Shown here in pieces: positions 55,265-64,000 of a stretch of 64,000 bases of DNA. The stretch covers positions 11,544,786-11,608,785 of the forward strand of contig OZ038323.1 of NCBI GenBank assembly GCA_964035795.1. Reading direction: 5' to 3'. The stretch is from Pterobdella sp. o SKG-2022 (taxonomy: Eukaryota; Annelida; Clitellata; Hirudinida; Piscicolidae). A program made the translations under genes and the position numbers. The notes beneath the pieces were generated by a model. The model searched no databases. It was not told where the DNA came from and saw nothing but the letters and a program-made list of their open reading frames with translations. Every line of letters starts with the position of its first letter. Position 1 is the stretch's first letter.

Positions 55265-56136
55265 TCAAATGGGCCTGTCATCCCCCCTCAGCTGCCTGTA
55301 CTTGTTCATCTCATTGGGGAACACCTTGCTCAGCTCGATAATGAGGAGGGTCTTGAACTTCTGGGTGTGGTTGTTTTGAAGTCTTATAAGCATCCACCAA
55401 CAGCATAATGAATGATAAATAAAAAGTTGATTGAAAAAATTTAATTTGTCTGAGTAATATTCAATATAGAAAGGAACTCAATTGGTAATAAAAGAATATA
55501 TTTCAAATGGGTTAATGAAAAGTTTATTTAAAATAATTTTTTTGTTTTAAAAATGTTATGAGATCATGATTGCAACCTTGAGACAGTCAATCTTTCCTTT
55601 GATCTCTTCATTCTTTGCCAAAGATTTTTCCATGCATGCTTTTGTGTACAATTGTGGGTTTTTGCCATCATCTATGTAACTGAAACGATGAAATTAGAAA
55701 CAATAATTTTTTTTTTGAACTATTAAATATTTTAGAAAAATAACTGTATGAACGTATAATTATTCAAAAATTGAACAGACTCAAAAACTTTCAGAGGCAC
55801 TTGGATATCTTGCACAGTTGACCTCAACTTGTCAATTTCTTGTAAGCCATATGTCATTTGATTTCTTGAAAAACAAAAGTTATTTTTTACTTGAAACACA
55901 TTTAGTATTAATTTCTATTAAGATTTCTCATTTTAAATGGTATTATGATTCATTCAAAGTTATCAAATTACAAATCATAGTATTATATTAAAACTAATGT
56001 TATAAGCTAACATTTTTTGATTCAGAACAGCCTGTCCTTGAGGCTGCATGTCGGCCACTGCAATTCCTATTTGTCGAGTGTTTTCAATAAACATCTCTAG
56101 TTGTTGTTCCAATGCTTCAAACTTTGAATCACTCAT
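55265..56136 (-). CDS. MED10: Mediator complex subunit 10
   Basis: Subunit of the Mediator middle module that links activators to RNA polymerase II. Exons 56012-56136, 55781-55864, 55577-55679 and 55265-55360 give 135 residues, the same as human MED10. Seen: SKFEALEQQLEMFIENTRQI, ADMQPQGQAVLNQK, YGLQEIDKLRSTVQDIQVPL, YIDDGKNPQLYTKACME, LAKNEEIKGKID, KFKTLLIIELSKVFPNEM and KYRQLRG near the end. These align along the whole family. Phases agree at all three joins. Confidence 0.96.
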
Positions 56137-57808
56137 TTTTAAATTTTAAAATATTTTAACAACCAAAAATTTCGACTGTTAAAACAATAAAAATGAAAAA
56201 TAGCGGATTAAACCCCGACTAGCTTTCATGAATTCGATCACAAATTTCTATAAGTAAGATAAGAAATTTGAAAAAAGTTATTAGTAGTATCTGTTTAACA
56301 AAATTTTAAAATTCAAATAAACCAGAATAAAATTCAAAATTGCTCCTTAATCATTAAATATTTTTCAACATTATTTGTCATTTTATATAATCAGAAAAGA
56401 GCTCAAGAAATTTGATTTGATCTTTTATCTGAAATGATTTATCATTATTTATAAAAAAGCTTAAATACGTACTAACATATTTTATTATTTGTTGCTTTTT
56501 GAACTTAAAACATATAAAAATTACTCCAACGATTTTTTTATTAATAGAAAAGATCCTATCTCGAATAAAATTGCACAAAGTATTTTACGGCATAAAAATG
56601 AAAACGAATGAAATAATTCGTTGAAAAAACTCAGACTTTTCACCAATTTAAACTCAAGAATTTTAGGAACATATTTAATGAGCAGAGATTTTAGAATTTT
56701 AGGACACCAAGGGCCTGATGGATCGACAACACACAGATGGCATGCCTTGTCATTACAATAATGGGTAATGGAATGCGGTATTATAAAGCAGTTTCTATTA
56801 TAGAGGAAAGCTCTTGCTACAAATTAAATGTAGCGAAAAAACACTGCCACTAGGTATATAGTCTAATGCTCAACCATTGAGTTATAGAGGCCGACCAAGC
56901 GATTTTTGTGGAAAAACTGTTCAGACGATAAGAAAGTTTGTCCCATATTGGCTGCAGGTATCTGAAGAACTATTACCGTGGAAACATTTTTCATCAAGAG
57001 TTGAAAAGAAAAAACTTGACTTCTTCGAGTTAATCATCTTTGAAACTATATTTAAGTATTGAAGTATATTTTTTTACCATATTACTTTCTTTATATAATA
57101 CCCATACTCACCGATTAATGATTTGATATATCGAATTCGGTAAGATCTTTTCAAATTAACTCAAATGCAGGTCGGGCTCCCTAGTACAATAGAATCTTCT
57201 TGAAGCCCATTTATGAGCTGTTCACACTTATCCGAATTCAGACTAGATTAGCAATCGGCTAAACCGGTCACAAAGACATTTGAAAAAATTTTTTTTTATT
57301 TACTTAAATTCATTTAAGTATCTCATATCACAACCTCTCCACGAAAAAACTAGAACATGTTTTTTTTTTAATGTATTATTTTTAAAAAGCAAATCGTAAA
57401 AAAGTTCAATTTCTTTCTCGATAAATTCTCATGTATCTCATTTATGGTCAATTTTGAGCATAAATATTTAAACACACAAATTGAATCTGTTTTTGCCATA
57501 TAAAAAGTAGACTCAGGTGGTTGCATCAAGGGAAAAACCAAGTTTGGGTATATATGTATTAAATATTGGAACGGATAAAAATTTAATTAAAAATTTTAAA
57601 AATAAATTATTTTGAATTAAATTGTAATAAAAAATGTTTTAGAAATTTTTTGAATAAAAAAGATAGTGCTAGAACAATGCTCCATTTCATGGAAATGTTT
57701 CTTAACCATTTATTCCTAAAGGTTAAAGCTGAGTTTCGATACGTAAATTATAATGCTAAGTTTCCGTGATAAATAATAAAATATTATTTCACGTATTATA
57801 TTTAAAGT
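56137..57808. other. Divergent intergenic region with tRNA-like remnant
   Basis: AT-rich flanks of MED10 (minus) and the CoA-transferase gene (plus). A short tRNA-like piece sits at 56835-56892. No exon recognised. Confidence 0.5.
56835..56892 (-). repeat. tRNA-like remnant, possible SINE head
   Basis: On the minus strand an A-box-like TAACTCAATGG with a good three-pair D-stem (ACTC..GAGC) is followed by an anticodon-arm-like hairpin with four of five pairs around CTATATA. The T arm is poor and the acceptor stem does not pair, so this is not a functional tRNA. A tRNA-derived SINE head or pseudogene is the likely reading. Confidence 0.35.
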
Positions 57809-60362
57809 ATGTTGGCCAAAAAGCTGTTAACACGAAGTTTATCTAAAAACTTATGGAGGGTAGTTAGCTGCAGGTATGAAAGCAATGAACCTTTTCAACC
57901 TATTCCAGGCAGAGCCCCTCAAACTATGACAGCTCTTGAAGCTGTTTCTATTATCAAATCAGGTTGTTAATTATTTTTTTTTTGACAATTTTAAAATTTT
58001 AGGAAGTTGATTTTACTTTATTTTTCCAAGTAAATAAAAGTTTATTGAAAAATTTATTCATAGAAATGTTTTCAGGAATGTCAGTATTTGTTCAAGGCTG
58101 TGCGGCAACCCCATTGGCATTATTGAGTGCCATGGCTGAGCATGGAAAGAAGAATGACTTGAGGGATGTGAGTGTTATGCACATTCACACAGAAGGACCT
58201 GGAATCTATGTCAAACCTGAATATCAAAGTAATAATCATTAACTATAAATAAAATTTTGTTTATATACATTGTTAAAAGGGTTATTTTCATGACACCAAA
58301 TTTAACACTAAGGACACTTTAGAAGTAACAGTTTTTTCATCGGAGCTAACTGCAGAGAAGCAGTGAATTCTGGCAGAGCTGATTTCACTCCTGTTTTTCT
58401 CAGTGAAATCCCATTGCTTTTTCGTCGTAACATCTTATCAGTAGATGTTGCTCTCATAACAGTATCTCCCCCTGATGCACATGGCTTTTGTTCAGTGGGC
58501 ACAAGCATTGACTGCACTAGAGCTGCTCTCCAAAAGGCAGAGTACATCATTGGTCTGTTTCTAATTAAACTTATCTATTTTGGGCTTTTTTAAGAAAGTT
58601 AGATAACTTCAAAAAAATTCATTTAAATTTTTGAACTATGATTTTTTTTATTTAACATAGAAAATCTAATATAATAACAATACAATCACAAACATCCGCA
58701 AAAAACTTCAAACTGACTTCACACCAGCCCAAGTGAACAAGAACATGCCTCGCACCTTCGGTGACTCAAGCATCCATCAATCACACATTGACTTCATGGT
58801 AGAGGCAGATGTTGAACTTCCCACCATCCATGGAGGCAAGCCCACCAGGGAGGAACTCAAAATCGGTACTTTATGCTTGCTTCCTTCATTATTTTTGTTT
58901 CCCTCATTCTATTATAACAGGCACTTATTGTTTTGTCATTGTTACATTTGTTTTTTGCATATTCATGCTGTTTCCTTCACAAAAGTCACCACCACACCCC
59001 GATATAACAACATCACAGGCCAACTGATAGCAGACAACCTTGTCCATGATGGTGCCACCCTCCAAATGGGTCTGTTTCCATTCAATTTGAGTGCCAAGAT
59101 GTGAAATGAGATTAAAAAATTATAATTAGTTAATTTTATTTTCATATTTATTTAACATCATAACTTGCCTACATAGTTCTCCCATCTTCATCATCATTAC
59201 TCTTCAGTACCAACACTAACTTGAGCCACCTTCTGCAGGCATTGGCAGCATTCCAGATGTGGTGTTGTCAAAGTTGCACAGTCACAAGGATCTGGGTATC
59301 CATACAGAGATGTTCTCAGATGGAATTCTGCCATTGGTCGAATGTGGAGCCATCACCAACTCTCTCAAAAAAGTGCACACTGGCAAAATTGTTGGCAGCT
59401 TTGCCTTTGGAACAAAGAAATTGTACGACTTTATCGATAACAACCCTCTTATATGTGAGTTCTGCCTTTGTAGTATCTGCTTTGTGTTTGGTATGTTGAA
59501 CTTTATTTGAATATCGAATTGAATTTTTTTCACATTGTTTGATTATTTTTGATTTATTCAGTTGAAAGTATTTCTTATAATTATTATTTGTATCATCACC
59601 ATTATCTCAACATCATCCACACCCTAACTAGCCATGCACGATGCCCAGTTTGTGAACAGTCCAATGATAATCTCTAGGAATCCTCGAGTCACAGCCATCA
59701 ACTCGTGCATTGAGATCGACCTTACAGGGCAAGTGGTTTCAGACTCCATTGGCATCAGGCTCTACTCTGGTTGGTTGTGTGGCTTGTAGTTGTAGTAGTT
59801 CAAATACTTCTATTCAAGCAAACAAAATATTATCAAACTCAACTAATGCTAAAGCATAAAATATGTTTGTATGAAACATCATTAACCCTCTTGAACGTCA
59901 TAACTCTACCAACCAGGTGTGGGAGGGCAGGTGGATTTCTTGAGAGGAGCAACACTGAGTCATGATGGCCTGGGCAAGCCCATCCTCGCCATGCCATCTC
60001 AAACCAAGGGCATCTCAAAGATTGTACCCATCATCAAGGAAGGTGGGTGGGTGGAGTCTGGGGTTGGTTTTGGATTGATTTTTTTGCTTTAATTTATTTT
60101 TGAGAACTTTTTGGCACTTTAAGTACTCAGCTAATGATCGATAGCTGCATTAAATCAACGTGATCTATCGGAAACAGGTGCAGGCATCGTGACCACGAGA
60201 GCACATGTGCATTACGTCGTCACGGAGTTTGGAATCGTGAATTTGTTCGGCAAGTCGTTGAGGCAGAGAGCCTACGAGCTGATCCATATTGCCCACCCTG
60301 AGCACAGAGAAGTTCTGGAGAAAGAGGCCTTCCAGAGGCTCAAAGTGATGCCCTCCCCATAG
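57809..60362 (+). CDS. Mitochondrial acetyl-CoA hydrolase / 4-hydroxybutyrate (acetate:succinate) CoA-transferase family
   Basis: Class I CoA-transferase of the acetyl-CoA hydrolase/ACH1 type. Exons 57809-57962, 58076-58228, 58313-58552, 58728-58865, 59019-59069, 59239-59454, 59632-59769, 59917-60042 and 60178-60362 give 466 residues with all phases consistent. The N-terminus is basic, Ser/Leu-rich and acid-free (MLAKKLLTRSLSKNLWRVV), a mitochondrial presequence. Family blocks: VFVQGCAATPLAL, HTEGPGIYV, HFRSNSFFIGANCREAVNSG, VSPPDAHGFCSVGTS, VNKNMPRTFGDS, LVHDGATLQMGIGSIPD, HTEMFSDGI, AINSCIEIDLTGQV, GVGGQVDFLRGA, VTTRAHVHYVVTEFGI. The Glu of HTEMFSDG is the likely CoA-thioester residue. Members either hydrolyse acetyl-CoA or move CoA between acetate and succinate or 4-hydroxybutyrate; the substrate cannot be decided from sequence. 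Confidence 0.93.
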
Positions 60363-61312
60363 ATGGCGAGGGTGGTGTGGATTGATGGTGGAGGATGATG
60401 TTGTAGGCGGATTTAATCCTTGAAAAATAGTTGTAATAAAATTTTTTACAAAAATTAGTTGTGTTTTTCCAGATTTGGTAATTGCATAAATGTATATATT
60501 TGAATATTTTTTGCAACTATCTCATTATAGATCCCTTCGACCTCACGGCCACGTTACATAACGCAGCCAACATACCATGATAAGGCATAATAAGTTCATA
60601 TGTAGCTCATATTTGTAGATCGCAACCCATGAGATTATGTATAATAGTCCCTCCTCACGTAGTCTACCCTCATCAGCTGCACATCCTTCAATTTCCTCAT
60701 AGGAACTGGGGTAGGTGGTGTTTAGAAGTCGGTTGATTGTTCTAGCTCTTAAAGTTAATGTTTACTATTCTGTGTTAATATTTTGTATGTAATATTCTTC
60801 ATCTCACTTGGTTTTTTCTCATCTAAATATTATTTAAATATTGTGCGCATTTTTTGATTGTGTGTACATAATTGAGCTTTGACTCTCATACATCTTTTAG
60901 TTTCTACATTAAAATAACATTCATTTATTGAGGTAATCACTTTTGTTTAAAAATTTTTTTTTCGATTCAGTTTTTTGTAATTTTTACACAACTGCAAGTG
61001 TATTCTCATGAAGTTTACAAGAAATAAATCTATATATTTAGCACCAAAAACTATGCTTGAGTTAAAAATAAATTTGGAAAAAATCGTAGCCCTTCGTTCG
61101 ATTCGTCTCTGCAAAGTTTGCCCATCTCCTCTGCCACCAGCAACCTTCATGTTTAGTAACGAGTTATTATAAATAGCAATAACATGAATCAATATGGATT
61201 ATGAATATTGCGACAAGGAAGATAAAATAAATTTATTCTCAATTGATTAGATTTTAGTAAATAAATCTTCAATTAAACACAAAACGCCATCGACCCCCAC
61301 CGTTGTTTGGCA
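60363..61312. other. Intergenic region
   Basis: 3' flank of the CoA-transferase gene followed by AT-rich sequence. No exon seen. Confidence 0.55.
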
Positions 61313-61545
61313 ATGAGCACAGAGCACTTGGACAGGGAAGCCAACTCATCTGATGATAAAGACTCTTTCTCCTCCACCTTCATCCGGTATCATTTGCCGT
61401 TGAGTTTATTAATTTTGTAATTATTTGTTTTTTTGGCATTTGATTACCAACAATTAATCCCAACAACATAAGCACCCAACACACCACCACAACAAGCCTC
61501 ACCAGCTGCAGGACCTGCAGAGCCATGGTCGTCTCATCACATGAG
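61313..61545 (+). CDS. First two exons of an unidentified CxxC protein
   Basis: Exon 1 at 61313-61386 starts MSTEHLDREANSSDDKDSF; exon 2 at 61506-61545 follows in phase and reads RCRTCRAMVVSSHE up to a GTCAGT donor. The intron end is A/C-rich like introns of the well supported genes nearby. CRxCR with following SS..E resembles zinc-ribbon starts, for example in Mis18-like or DUSP12-like proteins, but the match is too short to assign. Downstream exons are not visible. They may lie at 61740-61800 or beyond the LINE and outside the window. Confidence 0.45.
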
Positions 61546-61872
61546 GTCAGTTGCAGCACTTTTACCCCGTTTGAGTAACTTTTCAGTCTGGGTTTGTTGT
61601 GGCCGATTTATGACGATGATGATGATGTTAAAAACAATGATAGCAATTTTAATATTAAATAAACTCAATGGATAAGTAATAAAAATAATTAAAAAAAAAT
61701 AATAGCGATAAAAAAAAGAATAAAAGTGGACTTCATTTTGAGGTTGAGAGAGGACAGGATGCTGCATGACCTTTCCAGGTCCTCAGGAGACAACAGCTGT
61801 ACATTTGTTTTGGTTTAAGTTAAATATAATTTTAATATTCATGAGTTACTAATAAAAAACATTGATTTAAGA

Positions 61873-61891
61873 ATATAATAATAATAATAAT
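61873..61891. repeat. Short (TAA)n tract
   Basis: About six TAA units, lying beyond the 3' end of the minus-strand LINE. It could be the element's microsatellite tail. Confidence 0.6.
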
Positions 61892-61979
61892 TTACGAGGT
61901 TTAGTATAGTGATGTTTAACCCAGAGAGTTTCAAGATCACTTGATATTTGTAAAATATTCTATTATAATAATAGGTTAT

Positions 61980-63988
61980 AACAGCTTAATATTTGAAAAA
62001 AAAACTAGTTTTCAGCTCCTTTCCAAAGTCCTTCACTTTTCTGACCCTTCTTAAGCCTTCCGGCAAGCCATTCCACAAACTTGAACCTTCAACCTCAAAC
62101 CTACGCTTCCAATACTAGACATTTTGGACTTAGGGACGTATAAATTGGTTGATTCTGAAGATCTAAGCTTTCGCCTTTCAGGTATTTCAGAGATAGGTAT
62201 GAGTTTTTCCGATATGTATTTTTGACCATATCCTAGCCTACATTTAAATATAAGTAATAATATTTTATAAACTACCCTATCCCTTACTTTGACCCAATGC
62301 AACTTTTTCAAGACTGGAGTTATATGGTCAAACTTCCTTGTGCCTGTAATTAACCTGGCTGTAGTGTTGATAAGAGACTGGACTCTACACAGCTGCTTTT
62401 CAGGTAACCCAGCTAACAATGTGTTGCAATAATCTATTCTGCTCAAAATCAAAGCAACTGCAAGGGTCCTCAACGATTCATAAGAAAGACACTTCTTAAT
62501 GGACCTTATCTGCCTGAGAGCTGAGAAGCCTGCTTGCAACATCTTACTTATATGTGAGTTCATGCTCAAGTCTCTATCCATGAAAACACCCAGGCTCTTG
62601 ACACTTTCTGAAGGTGATATGAAAGTATCCAGTATCCTTATCTGTTTGGTTGGTAACTTGTTCACCTTTCTCAAAGAAGAAAACCATATAGCTTCTGTTT
62701 TGAATCTATTGAGTTTAAGACTATTGGATTCCATCCAGGCTGCCATCTCATCGACACAGTCAGACAATCTGTTCTGCAATTGCTCAGTTTCACCAGGGAC
62801 ACAACTAGAATACATTTGTGTGTCATCTGCATATTGGTGAAAACTCAAGTTATGTCTTTGTGCAATTGTTTCTAGATCACTAGAATACAGACTAAATAAG
62901 AGCGGGCCGATTACAGAATCTTGTGGCACACCAGTATGGAGATGAAATAAATTAGTCCTAACACTATTATTAGTAATATAATAACATCTATTATTTAAAT
63001 AGCTCTTATACCATTCTAAAACTAAACCCTTAAAACCGAATTTTGAATATAGCTTATTTATTAAAATATTATGATTAACTAAATCAAAGGCTGAGAAAAG
63101 ATCCAACAATATCAAAAGACTAAACCTACCTTCATCAGCTGCTTTCAAGATATCCATGTGGATTTTTGTGATAGCAGTTTCTGTTGAATGAAAAGGGCGA
63201 TAAGCAGACTGAAATCTCGGAAAAAGATCATTTTCAACCAAAAAACTACGTGTCCTTTCTGAAACCAACCGTTACAGTATTTTTGATAAGACAGGGACAT
63301 TTGAAATTGGTCTATAGGAGAATGGCTCAGATTGGTTCAAATTGGGTTTTTTCAATATCGGCGTCACACAGGCTAACTTCAAACCTTGAGAAACAGTTCC
63401 TGATTTAAAAGAGGAATTAAAGATGCTAACTAACAAAGGTGCTATCAAGCTTGCTATTTGTTTTAATAGCCAAGTTGGGATCGGATCTAAAGCACAAGGT
63501 TTATTTGGTAAGTTGTTGATCATCTTCACCAATTCCTCTTCATCCACCTCAAGAAATTCGTCTAACACTGATGTCCTGGATGATACCTCAATTTGAAATA
63601 GATCACCATCTACACTTTTGACCTCACCAATTTTATCATCCAAGTATTTCTTAAAACTACCAATTTCTATTTCTTTACCTTCACCTACCTTACCCCTACC
63701 AGCAACCTCATTTATGTATTTCCAAGTTGTCACTGACTTGTTTATACATTCAAATAGCTTAAGATCCCAAAACTCCTTTCTCTTCTTCCTACATAGACAT
63801 TTGTAAAGATTCTTCTGCCTAAACCATGTCTCATGATCATCTGTTGAACGAAACCTCAAGTACTTGCGTTCCAACTCTTTTGTCATGCATTTAGAAAACT
63901 TACATTCCTCATCAAACCACACATCAGAGGGTCTTTGATGAATTCTTACAACTTCCTCAAGAATGAGTTCATCTAAAATGCCCTTCAA
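61980..63988 (-). mobile_element. CR1/L2-like LINE, reverse transcriptase part, damaged
   Basis: Non-LTR retrotransposon ORF2 read on the minus strand, entering from the right window edge. It shows the RT blocks: PISNVPVLSKIL, FQSAYRPFHSTETA, LLDLFSAFDLVNHNIL, GVPQDSVIGPLLF, the catalytic HQYADDTQMY, SLGVFMDRDLSM, and downstream YCNTLLAGLP and RLITGTRKFDHITPVL, all typical of CR1/L2-clade elements. The frame is broken by one nonsense codon at about 63272-63274, just after VLSKIL, and by a frameshift near 62075-62115, after which the usual SLWNGLPEG ending appears in another frame. The GVPQG Gly is replaced by Asp. The copy is therefore most likely dead. The endonuclease part lies outside the window. 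Confidence 0.9.
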
Positions 63989-64000
63989 AGTTTAGAAATA

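Overview
This is a eukaryotic nuclear window, AT-rich, with small exons, GT-AG introns of roughly 45 to 1000 bases, and typical metazoan genes on both strands. The gene set (DEG/ENaC channel, B-type muscarinic receptor, vesicular monoamine transporter, Galpha-o, an antistasin-domain protein, CR1/L2-like LINEs) points to a bilaterian invertebrate. A protostome, possibly a spiralian, is my inference: B-type muscarinic receptors and antistasin domains are common there. I assembled the spliced genes by hand, requiring GT/AG borders, consistent reading phase across every junction and family alignment from memory. No transcript data were available.

Layout. 1-2.9 kb: 5' part of a DEG/ENaC channel gene (minus; its 3' end leaves the window). 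5.4-6.5 kb: intronless Golgi GT32-type glycosyltransferase (plus). 9.4-11.8 kb: unrecognised multi-exon gene (minus). 11.9-17.6 kb: AT-rich spacer with a 34-base minisatellite. 17.7-21.1 kb: three-exon B-type muscarinic acetylcholine receptor (plus), tail to tail with a 17-exon VMAT gene at 23.2-30.1 kb (minus). 31.9-33.5 kb: CHMP3 (plus). 34.0-34.6 kb: a 600-base TTAC microsatellite. 35.1-35.8 kb: small secreted antistasin-like gene (minus). 37.4-38.9 kb: type I membrane protein with a Ly6-like ectodomain and mucin stalk (minus). 40.5-42.6 kb: PAFAH1B catalytic subunit (minus). 43.5-45.3 kb: ARL5 (minus). 45.6-47.8 kb: PRMT5 (minus). 49.1-49.5 kb: single-exon 119-residue ORF (minus). 50.4-53.7 kb: ten-exon Galpha-o (plus). 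55.3-56.1 kb: MED10 (minus). 57.8-60.4 kb: mitochondrial acetyl-CoA hydrolase/CoA-transferase (plus). 61.3-61.5 kb: first exons of a CxxC protein (plus). 62.0-64.0 kb: damaged CR1/L2-like LINE (minus).

How they relate. The genes form no operon and belong to unrelated pathways. Three are neural signalling components (muscarinic receptor, monoamine transporter, Galpha-o). The rest are housekeeping: ESCRT-III, arginine methylation, Mediator, Golgi small GTPase and mitochondrial C2 metabolism.

The strongest unexpected signal is in the introns. Many genes on both strands have sense-strand introns that start G/T-rich and nearly C-free and end A/C-rich without a pyrimidine tract, so the two ends could pair. 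A similar AC/GU bridging class is known from teleost fish introns; here it recurs across a whole invertebrate locus.
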